The notes under the pieces: model-generated
Told to the model about the DNA's origin: nothing
Database searches by the model: none
What the model saw: the letters and a program-made list of their open reading frames with translations, nothing else
DNA from: Methylococcaceae bacterium UBA6146
GTDB lineage: Bacteria; Pseudomonadota; Gammaproteobacteria; Methylococcales; Methylomonadaceae
DNA: 64,000 nucleotides
Reading direction: 5' to 3'
Assembly: GCA_002422395.1 (NCBI GenBank)
Contig: DIUY01000028.1
Coordinates: forward strand, 15,165 to 79,164
Made by a program: the position numbers and the translations under genes
In this document: piece after piece, positions 40,750 to 49,730 of the stretch
Layout: every line of letters starts with the position of its first letter
Position numbering within the stretch: position 1 is the stretch's first letter

Positions 40750-42888
40750 TTAGAAATCAACAGATGCTTCAAAGTAAAAGCTTCTCCCCTGCATCGGTAT
40801 GTTTTCAGGCAACTGTAGGGCGCTCGGTTCCAGGTAACGTTCGTCAAATGCGTTGCGCAAGGAGGCGGAGAGATTGAGGTGCTTGTACAATTTTATACCG
40901 CGTAATGTCAAATCGACGGTTTGGTAATCGCCTAATTCCCTGTTATCACCTAATATGGCCGTTCTCCCGCCAATCCAGTTTAGCTGGGGTTGTAATTGCC
41001 ACTGGGGCAAAAAATGCCAGTCAACCGCCACATAGACATGATGTTCGGGCACGCCGGTCACGCGATTGTCTGTTTGCTGGTTGACCGCATTTTGCCAAGC
41101 GTAATTGCCCTTTACATTCCATTGGTCGTAAATTTGCCAGTTAAACTCAAACTCAGACCCATACCCATCTTGCTGGCCGAAATTTTGAAAGGTGCGGGTT
41201 AAGCCATTAGTGTCCGGTATCGCCGAAATAAGGTTGTCAATATCATAGTAATATAAATTGACAGCCGTCCTAAGCGCCGCAAAAGGCCGGTAATCAATTG
41301 CCCATTCGTAGGTGTTGATGGTTTCCGGCCTTAAAAGCTTATTGCCCAATAGTACGGGGTTGTTCTGGTTGCCCTGTTCGGCAAAATTGGGTGCCCTAAA
41401 GGCCCTGCCATATAACAACTTGCTGGTGATTTGTTCATTAATGTCCCAAACCAAGGCAATACGGGGATTAACAGTGCCACCAAAATCAGAATAGTTGTCG
41501 TAACGCAGTCCCGTGGTCAACTGCCAGTCTGTGGCGAATTGCCATTCGTCCTGTAATACCGCCGACCAAATTGACCTGTCCCTGTCCGCTAAATACACAA
41601 AAGGCGTGTTGGTCACATCGGTTAAAGCGCCATAGACAGTGGGCTGGGTCCCATCGATGACGCCGGGGCCATAATTTTTGCGCTCATTCGTGGAGATCCC
41701 TTCATGCCGGAAACCTGCGCTAAAGAAAACCAAATGATTTGCAAAGCCCTTGTAATTGGAACTGAGCTCTATTGATGGTGTCCTTTCTATCCGGCCGACA
41801 TTGGCATTGACCCCGTCAGGAAACGACACCAACGGGTCATTGCCAAACGGTGATTTGATATTGCCGTCCGGGCCGATGCGCACCTTTGTGCCATCAGGCA
41901 AAAGCTGGATTTTAGCTATTGTGTCTGCTTGTAAATAGCTGACATGCGCCATGAGCTCCCAGTTTTCCAGCCAGTCTTCTGTAGAAAACCGCACATCACC
42001 TAAATATTGTTCACTGTCAGCCGCGCCATTAGGGTCCAATGCGCCCGCACCGCCTGCACGGGTGCCGCCGTCAAATGAATTGAATGCCCAGAAACCGATG
42101 TCCCAATGTTTGCGTTGCAGGTTGAGGTGGCCATTTAACGTTTCATAACGGGTGTTCATTGCGCCAGGGGCATGGGATGCAGTGGTGCCGAACAGCTTAT
42201 CGAAACCTGTTTGCGTGTCGGTATGGATAATACGGCCATCATCCCCTTGGGTATGTTGGTATTGCAAGCTGCCGGCAACATCCCAGCCGGCCCATTGCGC
42301 ACTGTGCTGCCCCCAGGTGCTTTGGGTATCCCAGTTGCCGGCCCTAACCCCCACTTTAGTGCCATTAATATCCTTGGCTTTTTTGGTGATGATATTGATG
42401 ACGCCGGCAAACGCATCCGCGCCATAGAGCGCTGAACCAGGCCCCCTGATGACTTCCACGCGGGCAATGGCTTCAATAGGCAATTCCAGGCCAGTCATGA
42501 GGGTGCCGCGGAAGGGTGTGGTGATACGCGTGCCGTTTAGCAGAATTAAAACTTGGGAATTTGCCGTATTGCGCATTCCCCGTATGCTGTAATTGTAATC
42601 ATAAGAACTTTCCTGAAGGCCAGCATGCACACCAGGCACGGTTTCCAGCACCTCATGCAGCTCGGTTGCCCCCATCGCCTTGATTTGTTCGGCTGTAATG
42701 ACGCTGGTCACCGCCGCCGACTGGAATATGGGTTTCGGTGTTCCGGTGGCGATAGTGACGGGAATGGCGGCCAATTCAGCCGGCGACATGGCAAAAAAAT
42801 CATCTACGTCCGTTTTGGCATAAGTCATACTGGCGTAAAAATACGCCGGCATCAGGTATATAACTGCACGGATGAGATTAATTTTCAT
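40750..42888 (-). CDS. TonB-dependent receptor coupled to a YfiR/GGDEF-EAL unit
   Basis: The 712 residues have a signal peptide (to about residue 24) and the N-terminal 'MSPAELAAIPVTIATGTPKP' typical of a receptor group without a classical TonB box. The plug has 'IRGMRNTANSQVLILLNGTR' and 'RVEVIRGPGSALYGADAFAG', and a full barrel ends in an aromatic residue ('YFEASVDF'). The barrel keeps the colicin-I-receptor-like 'LLYGRAFRAPNFAEQ' segment. Its start overlaps the GGDEF-EAL gene by 4 bases, so it is the last gene of the operon. Ligand unknown. Confidence 0.88.
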   Translation of the reverse strand: MKINLIRAVIYLMPAYFYASMTYAKTDVDDFFAMSPAELAAIPVTIATGTPKPIFQSAAVTSVITAEQIKAMGATELHEVLETVPGVHAGLQESSYDYNYSIRGMRNTANSQVLILLNGTRITTPFRGTLMTGLELPIEAIARVEVIRGPGSALYGADAFAGVINIITKKAKDINGTKVGVRAGNWDTQSTWGQHSAQWAGWDVAGSLQYQHTQGDDGRIIHTDTQTGFDKLFGTTASHAPGAMNTRYETLNGHLNLQRKHWDIGFWAFNSFDGGTRAGGAGALDPNGAADSEQYLGDVRFSTEDWLENWELMAHVSYLQADTIAKIQLLPDGTKVRIGPDGNIKSPFGNDPLVSFPDGVNANVGRIERTPSIELSSNYKGFANHLVFFSAGFRHEGISTNERKNYGPGVIDGTQPTVYGALTDVTNTPFVYLADRDRSIWSAVLQDEWQFATDWQLTTGLRYDNYSDFGGTVNPRIALVWDINEQITSKLLYGRAFRAPNFAEQGNQNNPVLLGNKLLRPETINTYEWAIDYRPFAALRTAVNLYYYDIDNLISAIPDTNGLTRTFQNFGQQDGYGSEFEFNWQIYDQWNVKGNYAWQNAVNQQTDNRVTGVPEHHVYVAVDWHFLPQWQLQPQLNWIGGRTAILGDNRELGDYQTVDLTLRGIKLYKHLNLSASLRNAFDERYLEPSALQLPENIPMQGRSFYFEASVDF

Positions 42889-45281
42889 ATCGACGTTACG
42901 ATGGAATAATAAGTTTTGAGTTCATCCAGGGCCACTGGCTTGCTAATGTAATAGCCTTGCGCGTAATCAATGCCCAATTCATTAAGCAAGGAAAAAATTT
43001 TTTTGTTTTCAACAAATTCGGCAATCGTTTTTTTACCCATAATATGGCCGACTTCATTAATGGCCTTCACCATGGCGAGATCAATTTTGTCATCGAGGAC
43101 ATCTTTAACGAACTGGCCGTCTATTTTAAGGAAATCGACCGGCAGGTTTTTTAAGTAAGCAAAGGAAGATAAGCCGCTACCAAAATCGTCCAGAGAAAAC
43201 AGGCAGCCATTGTCCCGTAAGTGGTTAATGAATTTTGTTGCATAAGATAAGTTGGCAATGACGGCCGTTTCGGTTATTTCAAAACAAATCTTGTCGGGAG
43301 GGATAGCCCATTGCCGGAACTGTTCTGCAATAAAAGGTTTCATGCGTTCATCGGACAGCGACAGGCCGGACAGGTTGACGGAACACAATGATAGCTGGTC
43401 AAGAAACCCATGGTTATTGGCTAGCCATTCAAACAAATGGCTGATAACCCAGCGATCCATTGCGGGGGCCAAGTTGTAACGTTCGGCTGACGGCAAAAAG
43501 GCGCCGGGCGGGATAATCGCACCCTGGCTATCTTGATACCTGACAAGGGTTTCAAAATGCAGGCCTTCATTATGCCGGTTCATCGCCACGATAGGCTGGC
43601 CATACAAGCAAAAGCTGTTCTGCTCCAGCCCCTGATTGATTTTGGTCACCCATTGCATTTCACCGTGCCTAAGCGCCAGCTCTTCATCATCGGGGCGAAA
43701 AACATGCACCCTGTTGCGGCCTTTGTCTTTGGCGGCATAGCAAGCGGCATCGGCTTCTTTGAGCAAGTTGACGGCGTTGCCGCTGACATCGTTTATTGAG
43801 GCAATGCCGATGCTTGCGCCAATGGAAAACTGTTTGCCATCCCAACTGAAACGGAAGTCCTTGATAACGTCGCGTATCTCTTCACAGGCCAATAAAGCAT
43901 CATGTTGGGTGCAGTTATACATCAATATGCCAAATTCGTCACCGCCCAGACGGGCGATAAAGTCATGCCGCCGGATGTGTTTTTTTAGCAGGTCGGCCAG
44001 TTGCCGGAGCAGCTCATCCCCGGCCAAATGGCCACAGGTGTCGTTGACGATTTTAAATTGGTCCAAATCCAAGTAACACAAGGCATGTTCAGAACCCTCG
44101 GTATGCGCCAAAACAACGGCTTCCTTAACGGTGTGGTCGAATGCGCTGCGGTTGGCAAGGCCGGTCAGGGCGTCATGGTTGGCCTGATAAATGATTTTCT
44201 CAGTCAGCTGGTGCGTTTCGGTCACATCTTCGCAAACCAGCAACAAGCTGTTTTGCCCGTCTTCGTTTTTGACGGACCGTCCGGCCGCCCGCACCCAAAT
44301 AATCCGGCCATTTTGGCAAATCTGGCGGATTTCCTGTTTATGCACAAGCAGTGGGTTAGTCCGGCAATCTGCCATCAGGGCATGGATAATAGGTAAGTCA
44401 TTAGGATGGATAAAATCAAAAATAGGGTAATCTTGCAAATCCTCGATTGCCAAGCCCAGGTGTTTGGCGCCGGTCATATTGACCGACAAAATAAGGCCTG
44501 TTTCGGAAAGGTTAAAAACCATGGTCGGATTGTCATCAAACAACGCCATATAGCGGTCTTTTGCTCGTGTCAGCGCCTTGTTTTGTGTTTTTACGGTGAT
44601 CAGCAAGTCGTTGAAAGCATCGACCAGAACACCTACCTCGTCATTGTTTTCTTTGGCGGCCTTTAGCGAATAATCCTTCGTTTTGCTGACCATTTTGACG
44701 ACATCCACCAGTTTGCTTATCGGCGATGCAATCAGGCTGATAAAGGGGGTCGATAAGAAAAAAGTAATAATTGCTACGGTGGCCAGGACTAAAAATAACA
44801 GCCCGATAAATTGTAATTTACGCCAATAAGCGTCTTTAAAATCAGCATAGATTAAAACAGAACCGAGCAAATCCGTTTGGTCAACAATTTGTTCAATCAC
44901 ATACAGTTCGTTGCTTTCGAAATGCGTTTTTTCTTTTTCGATGGTTACAGGGCAGGGCCACGCAGTCCGGGTTTTTAGAAACTGGGTGAACAACGTCCCT
45001 TTTGCGTCATACAAGCAGGCGGTTTGCACAATAGGTTGCATGTTAAAAACGCTAAGGTTTTCATTGGCCAGTTCAATGTCCTGGAACATTAATGCGGCAG
45101 AACTGCGGTTGCCGATGATGGTGGCCAAGGCGCCTAAATCATCCTTAACATTTTGCTTGAATTCGCTAAGTTCAAGCACCAACAACAACAAGCCTGCAAT
45201 GATTAATGTGCCTATGCCCGGCAGCAACACGGTAAGCAGCAGTTTGTGCTTGATTGACAGATTTCGGACGTAGCTGATCAT
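42885..45281 (-). CDS. Membrane-bound CHASE8-HAMP-PAS-GGDEF-EAL protein (YfiN-like sensor)
   Basis: Makes and/or breaks cyclic di-GMP under periplasmic control. The 798 residues have membrane helix 1 (about 14-36), a periplasmic CHASE8-like part (about 45-150), helix 2 (about 157-185), HAMP (185-238), PAS (about 245-360), GGDEF (about 365-530; 'RLGGDEFG' at 444-451) and EAL (about 550-795). The EAL signature is 'ETL', keeping the metal-binding Glu, and 'DDFGSGLSSFAYLKNLPVDF' is intact. Both activities may therefore be present. It lies between a YfiR-like gene and a TonB receptor with 4-base overlaps, recalling the YfiR-YfiN pair. Confidence 0.88.
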   Translation of the reverse strand: MISYVRNLSIKHKLLLTVLLPGIGTLIIAGLLLLVLELSEFKQNVKDDLGALATIIGNRSSAALMFQDIELANENLSVFNMQPIVQTACLYDAKGTLFTQFLKTRTAWPCPVTIEKEKTHFESNELYVIEQIVDQTDLLGSVLIYADFKDAYWRKLQFIGLLFLVLATVAIITFFLSTPFISLIASPISKLVDVVKMVSKTKDYSLKAAKENNDEVGVLVDAFNDLLITVKTQNKALTRAKDRYMALFDDNPTMVFNLSETGLILSVNMTGAKHLGLAIEDLQDYPIFDFIHPNDLPIIHALMADCRTNPLLVHKQEIRQICQNGRIIWVRAAGRSVKNEDGQNSLLLVCEDVTETHQLTEKIIYQANHDALTGLANRSAFDHTVKEAVVLAHTEGSEHALCYLDLDQFKIVNDTCGHLAGDELLRQLADLLKKHIRRHDFIARLGGDEFGILMYNCTQHDALLACEEIRDVIKDFRFSWDGKQFSIGASIGIASINDVSGNAVNLLKEADAACYAAKDKGRNRVHVFRPDDEELALRHGEMQWVTKINQGLEQNSFCLYGQPIVAMNRHNEGLHFETLVRYQDSQGAIIPPGAFLPSAERYNLAPAMDRWVISHLFEWLANNHGFLDQLSLCSVNLSGLSLSDERMKPFIAEQFRQWAIPPDKICFEITETAVIANLSYATKFINHLRDNGCLFSLDDFGSGLSSFAYLKNLPVDFLKIDGQFVKDVLDDKIDLAMVKAINEVGHIMGKKTIAEFVENKKIFSLLNELGIDYAQGYYISKPVALDELKTYYSIVTSI

Positions 45282-45829
45282 TGTTTGCCACCGTCAATAA
45301 TATCGGCCACTTCCAGTAATTTGGCACTGACTTTAAGGCCACTTTGCTTAACGGCAGTCAGGTTGATCTGTAATTTTATCCGGCCATCCCGGTTTATGAA
45401 GCCTATCATGCCGCCATGTTGGGCAAAATTCGGGCTTTCCCCGACAGTTAATGTTTTTTCTTGAAAGCTGGGGGGATTTTTAGCTAAAGCGCCGACAAAA
45501 AGAATATGGCAGTAAGACAGTGCGCCATCCGAAAAAGGGCGGGAATTGCTTAATCTGACTAATTTGATGGGGCGGCCGGATACGCTGCGTTGCTCTATGG
45601 GGTCAATTAGGCTGCCGAACGGGTCGGTGCCTAAAATACACAGATTAAAGGTTTGGTAGCTGTCTTCAGGCCAGCTAATAAATTTAGTGAAGTTATAAAG
45701 GTAACCGGCTTTTATTTTGTATTCAACCGACTCGTCTTCGGCGCAAAGCGGCTGCGAAAACAGCAGGCAAACCAAGCAAAAAAATGTCACTGACAAGCGT
45801 ATAACATTCATTAGCATGGGTGATGTCAT
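45278..45829 (-). CDS. YfiR-family (DUF4154) periplasmic protein
   Basis: The 183 residues start with a signal peptide (cut after 'LCA' near residue 30), followed by the DUF4154 pattern: 'YKIKAGYLYNFTKFISWPED', 'FNLCILGTDPFG', 'ILFVGALAKN' and 'GMIGFINRDGRIKLQINL'. In Pseudomonas, YfiR holds the diguanylate cyclase YfiN inactive from the periplasm. The coupled GGDEF-EAL gene with a periplasmic domain supports the same job here. A later in-frame ATG at about 45811 is an alternative start. Confidence 0.85.
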   Translation of the reverse strand: MTSPMLMNVIRLSVTFFCLVCLLFSQPLCAEDESVEYKIKAGYLYNFTKFISWPEDSYQTFNLCILGTDPFGSLIDPIEQRSVSGRPIKLVRLSNSRPFSDGALSYCHILFVGALAKNPPSFQEKTLTVGESPNFAQHGGMIGFINRDGRIKLQINLTAVKQSGLKVSAKLLEVADIIDGGKQ

Positions 45830-45911
45830 TGAGTTCGCGTTGTAAAAAATACATGCGTTGTTGGCTTGTCCGGCCTTAGAATGTCATTAAACATAGTCGA
45901 GTATAGATAAG

Positions 45912-47216
45912 TTACAAGTTTGTGAAAAATTTTTTCATCACGCCAATCATATAATGGTGGTCTTGCACCCCCGCGCTCTCCCTAAGGCTGTGCATCGCCC
46001 ACATCGGATTGCCGACATCGACAGAGCGTATGCCCAGTTTTGCCGAGGTGATGGGGCCTATGGTGCTGCCGCAAGGCAAGTCACAACGATGCGAATACTT
46101 CTGGTAGGGAACGCCCGCCTCAATGCACCAGTTGGCAAACATTGCTTCGGATACGCTTTCTGAACTGTAACGGCGGCTGGCATTGACTTTAATCACCGGA
46201 CCGTTATTGACCAGCACTTTATGGTCGGCATCGTAAGCAAGCGGAAAATTGGGTTGGTAGGCATGTGCCATATCAGCGCTGATTAAAAAGCTTTTTGCCA
46301 ATGTCCGGGCGTAATCCTGTTTATCTGCCGTAGCCATCAAGGCAATCCGTTCAAGCACATCGGGAAGAAAGCTGCCGTCCGCGCCTTTATTGCTTTCACT
46401 GCCAATTTCTTCATGGTCAAAAAACGCACAAACTAGCGTGTTGCCCGCTGATAATGCCGCTTCATCAAGCAAAGCCGTTAAAGCTGCATGACAAGAAGCG
46501 AGGTTGTCGAGCTGGCTATTGCTATAAAACTCCTGGTTTGCCCCCCAGAACGCACCTTTTTGGGTGTCGTAAACGTTAAGCTCCCATGCCAATATCTGTC
46601 CGGCGGCTATCCCTGATTGCTGTTGCAGGCATTGCATAAAATAGGGCTGCGGCAATTGCGCTTCAGACACACGGGCCAGAAGTAACGGCAGCTCGTATTG
46701 TTTTTGTAGTTTCAAGCCGTCATCGTTAACGCCACGGTTTAAATGGATCGCCAGATTCGGCAACCTTAACAGGGCTTGGTCAAACCGGACTAATTGGCTG
46801 GCTATTTCACCTTGCGCATTCTTGTAGCTGATGCGTCCGGCAAGGCTTAAGTCGCGGTCGGTAAACGTTGCCAGGATAGGCCCGCCATAAATTTCAACAC
46901 TTAGCCTGATAAAACCATCAAGATAATTCGCGGCATTGGGCTTAAGCCGTAAACCTGGCGAGTCAGTGTGTGCGCCAATAATTTTAAACCCCGTTTCCGG
47001 CAACGGCTTTTGTCCGTGGACAAATAAGATAATCGATGAACCGTCGCGGATAACGTAATAACGCCCGCCGGGCTTTAGTAGCCATTTTGCCGATTCGTCC
47101 AGGCGCTCAAACTGAAACGCGGCAAGCCGGTCTTCAATGCTCTTGACCGCATGCCACGGGCTGGGGCTTGCATCAATAAAATCCAGCAGGTCTTTAACCT
47201 GTTGCGCGGCATTCAT
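45912..47216 (-). CDS. M18-family aspartyl aminopeptidase
   Basis: A zinc-dependent cytoplasmic aminopeptidase. I start at ATG 47216, which overlaps the msrB stop (ATGA). The longer frame would extend into msrB, and homologues begin 'MNAAQQVKDLLDFIDASPSP'. The 434 residues carry 'IIGAHTDSPGLRLKPN' (first metal His/Asp), 'FFDHEEIGSESNKGADGSFL' (catalytic Glu pair), 'ISADMAHAYQPNF' and 'CGSTIGPITSAKLGIRSVDV'. The gene follows msrB. Confidence 0.9.
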   Translation of the reverse strand: MNAAQQVKDLLDFIDASPSPWHAVKSIEDRLAAFQFERLDESAKWLLKPGGRYYVIRDGSSIILFVHGQKPLPETGFKIIGAHTDSPGLRLKPNAANYLDGFIRLSVEIYGGPILATFTDRDLSLAGRISYKNAQGEIASQLVRFDQALLRLPNLAIHLNRGVNDDGLKLQKQYELPLLLARVSEAQLPQPYFMQCLQQQSGIAAGQILAWELNVYDTQKGAFWGANQEFYSNSQLDNLASCHAALTALLDEAALSAGNTLVCAFFDHEEIGSESNKGADGSFLPDVLERIALMATADKQDYARTLAKSFLISADMAHAYQPNFPLAYDADHKVLVNNGPVIKVNASRRYSSESVSEAMFANWCIEAGVPYQKYSHRCDLPCGSTIGPITSAKLGIRSVDVGNPMWAMHSLRESAGVQDHHYMIGVMKKFFTNL

Positions 47217-47623
47217 GGGGCTTCGTGCAAGTCTAAGGCGGCTGAATTGATGCAATAGCGCAGTCCGGTAGGCTGTGGGCCATCGGTAAACACATGCCCC
47301 AAATGGGCAGTGCAGTTCTTACAGGTCACTTCAACGCGGCGCATACCGTGGCTGGTGTCAACGTGTTCGGCAACACTGCCTTTAGACAGGATGTCCCAAA
47401 AGCTCGGCCAGCCGGACCCCGAATCGTATTTATGCTCGGAAGAAAATAATGGGCTGCCACAGCAAACACAATGGTAAGTCCCCTTTTTTTTACAATCGGT
47501 GTATTTGCCTGTAAAGGGGGGCTCAGTGCCTTTCATGCGGCAGACAGAAAATTGCTCAGGTGTTAAATGGGTGTTGTCAGTGGCCGGCCTTTGCTTGGCG
47601 TCAGTGTCATTTTTATTGGTCAT
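47213..47623 (-). CDS. msrB: Peptide-methionine (R)-S-oxide reductase
   Basis: Repairs oxidised methionine. The 136 residues have two zinc CxxC pairs ('YHCVCCGSPLF' and 'VTCKNCTAHLGHVF'), 'FDSGSGWPSF'-type sequence ('YDSGSGWPSFWDI'), and the catalytic end 'GLRYCINSAALDL' with the resolving/active Cys. There is no signal peptide, so it is cytoplasmic. Translationally coupled to the M18 peptidase gene downstream. Confidence 0.94.
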   Translation of the reverse strand: MTNKNDTDAKQRPATDNTHLTPEQFSVCRMKGTEPPFTGKYTDCKKKGTYHCVCCGSPLFSSEHKYDSGSGWPSFWDILSKGSVAEHVDTSHGMRRVEVTCKNCTAHLGHVFTDGPQPTGLRYCINSAALDLHEAP

Positions 47624-47832
47624 GATGTCACAGTAGTTTTGGCGGTTTAAAAATTGAATTGTACGCTTTCAAAGTGGCATAACCAAAAGTTCGATTGTTT
47701 CATATGCGCCCTCCAATGCCGGAAACCGACGTTGTATCCTGCTTGTGCGCACAAGAAATAGATTGCAACCTGAACAACGTTTTGTAAAATTAAACGCTTT
47801 GTAAAATCATCTGGATTGGAGTCTTGTTAACA

Positions 47833-48147
47833 ATGCAAAAAATTTTTACGGGCCGTGGTAATGTCACGGTCATTCTTATAAGTTTATTGGCAAGCGCTTG
47901 TGCCTCAGAACGCCCCGTAGCCGTTATGCCGATTGCGCCCGCGTTATCTGGTGATCAAATGTTGCGTGAAAGTGAGGGCATAGCACATTTAAGCAACCGC
48001 TGGAAAAGCGGCAAACAGCTGGCTGAAAAAGGAAATTTAATGGTGCGCGAGGGGCAGGGAAAAGTTGATGAAGGCAATCGGCTGATTGATGAGGGCACAA
48101 AAATAATGCGCGAGAGCGAGGAAAGCTATAAAAACATTAAAAAGTGA
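47833..48147 (+). CDS. Small hypothetical lipoprotein, coiled-coil-like
   Basis: I start at ATG 47833 rather than the TTG nine bases earlier. About 104 residues: a signal peptide ends in the lipobox 'LLASAC', with lipidated Cys near residue 24. A Pro/Ala linker follows, then a charged helix with repeating 'EKGNLMVREGQGKVDEGNRL' and 'IDEGTKIMRESEES' units, so a coiled coil is likely. Function unknown. It diverges from msrB. Confidence 0.68.
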   Translation: MQKIFTGRGNVTVILISLLASACASERPVAVMPIAPALSGDQMLRESEGIAHLSNRWKSGKQLAEKGNLMVREGQGKVDEGNRLIDEGTKIMRESEESYKNIKK

Positions 48148-48232
48148 CGGTTAAGGGTGGCTTGGAATGTGTTTGCCCGCTGTTTGATGGCGTACCGATA
48201 CTCAACAGCTGAACCTTGCCTTGCGGGGCAAT

Positions 48233-48259
48233 AACCCTTTATTTTTAAGGGGTTTTTGT
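48233..48259 (+). terminator. Probable terminator after the small lipoprotein gene
   Basis: AACCCTT and AAGGGGTT form a short stem around a T-rich loop, followed by TTTTTG TTTTC. It lies 86 bases after the lipoprotein stop. Confidence 0.6.
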
Positions 48260-48456
48260 TTTCTTAGGCCGTTTGCAAAAGCACGGAGAAAAAATGAATA
48301 ATTTATTTTCTCATTTGGTTTAAATTTATTGTTCTATGCTAGAATCCACAACCGTACTTACCTGGCTAATCCAAGTTTCCCGTCAAAAAATGGAGCCGCT
48401 TATTGGCAGGCTAAGTTCAAATAATTTAACTACTAATCACAAGGTTGATACGTAAA

Positions 48457-48843
48457 ATGACATTTTTTAAAAAAATCGCGGTATCTTTTATTATGGCCGC
48501 TGCTATGGCGGCGGTTTCATCAGCCGCTTTTGCAGAAGCTGAAGGCGCCGCTGTAGTTAAAGCGGCAGCTGAAGGCACGGTTGCTAAAATTGAAGAAGCA
48601 GTTAGCTTGCTTGAAAAAGGCGGCGATAAAGCTGAAATTATCAAAGCAATTAACGATGCCCGCCAACTCCAAAAAGAATTTCGCTATGAATTGACCGAGC
48701 GTCAACGTCAAAAAGCCAACGATAAATTAAGAATTGCCCGCCAAGAGTTTGAAAACGGCGAAGTGCAACCAGCAGAAGCAACGCTAAGGGCGGCTTTAGC
48801 GTCATTTAAAGAAATGCTGGACCAGTATAACGCAGCCCACTAA
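48457..48843 (+). CDS. Hypothetical periplasmic helical protein
   Basis: The 128 residues from ATG 48457 begin with a clear signal peptide (cut after 'AAFA', about residue 26). The mature part is almost entirely helical and charged: 'EEAVSLLEKGGDKAEIIKAI', 'NDARQLQKEFRYEL' and 'EATLRAALASFKEML'. It recalls small periplasmic helical-bundle proteins of the SmbP or cytochrome b562 size class, but it has no heme motif and few His residues, so I do not assign a function. A strong terminator follows. Confidence 0.7.
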   Translation: MTFFKKIAVSFIMAAAMAAVSSAAFAEAEGAAVVKAAAEGTVAKIEEAVSLLEKGGDKAEIIKAINDARQLQKEFRYELTERQRQKANDKLRIARQEFENGEVQPAEATLRAALASFKEMLDQYNAAH

Positions 48844-48855
48844 GGCTGTTTGAAG

Positions 48856-48900
48856 CCAGATTCAACTTTGCTGATAATTAAGTTGAATCTGGTGTTTTTC
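48856..48900 (+). terminator. Rho-independent terminator
   Basis: A 13-bp perfect stem (CCAGATTCAACTT at 48856-48868 with 48880-48892) with an 11-base loop is followed by TG and TTTTT. It directly follows the helical periplasmic protein gene. Confidence 0.92.
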
Positions 48901-49059
48901 TTGTAGGGCTAATAGAACCCACCTCAAATTACGTTGATTGCTTTCTCAATTGCCATTTATTTCAGAGTGGTAAATTAAATCTCCCCTTTTTAACTACCAT
49001 GGCTTTGTATTGTTCCCGACTCAAGGGGCAATCAATCAAATTGTTAAAATCCTGTTTAT

Positions 49060-49700
49060 TCAGACCGCATTGTTTTGCCATTTGAGCGAGAAGCCCATCA
49101 CCGTTTTCACGCTTTTATCAAAATCACTTTCAAAATTAGTATCTTGCACGACCCTAAAGTTATCATATTCTGGGTGCGCCAACCGTTGCGCAACCGCATG
49201 GCTAACCTTTCCGGCATCCTGCAATATCTCATAGCCATTAAACGCTAAAAAGCATCTAGCTTTTCTACCCAATCCGCCATTTTCAGAGGGATATTACGGG
49301 AGGCTTGCAGTTCGGAATAATCAAGATACATGGACACAATCCGTTCTAGCTCCTTGATTTTCTTTTCAATTAGATAGTTTTTGGCAACCGATACGTCACT
49401 TTTTAACACCTTGCCGTTGGGTGCGTTTTTCCATGTCTGCAAGCCCATATTGGGCTGTTCCGCAGCCGCGCGGGATTGGATGATTTCAGCGGCGGTTTTG
49501 CCCGTGATTGCCCATTCCAACTTGTTTTGCACCGTTTTATAAAACGTCAGCGTTTGCGGATCATCCTTTGCATAATCCATGCTGCATTCTTTGTAAATGT
49601 TGGTGATTTTCTGATAAAGCCGCCGTTCACTGGCGCGTATTTCCCGAATCCGTTCCAATAACTCATCAAAATAATCCTTACCAAACCGCTTGCCTTGCTT
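49060..49700 (-). pseudogene. RhuM-family gene remnant (N-terminus lost, frameshifted)
   Basis: From about 49700 the minus strand reads 'DYFDELLERIREIRASERRL', then 'YQKITNIYKECSMDYAKDDP', 'FYKTVQNKLEWAITGKTAAE' and 'NMGLQTWKNAPNGKVLKSDV', the C-terminal two thirds of RhuM-family proteins. The frame ends at 49245. The homologous reading continues in another frame as 'FLAFNGYEILQDAGKVSHAV' to 49060. The N-terminal part is missing at the junction with the Res gene's 3' side. RhuM genes frequent genomic and defence islands; their role is unclear. Confidence 0.82.
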
Positions 49701-49730
49701 TAATTATCCTAATAACGCCAGTGCAAACAT

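Noticed and set aside
42156..42476. ORFs within the second TonB receptor gene
   Set aside because: All overlap a long, well-supported receptor frame and have no family resemblance.
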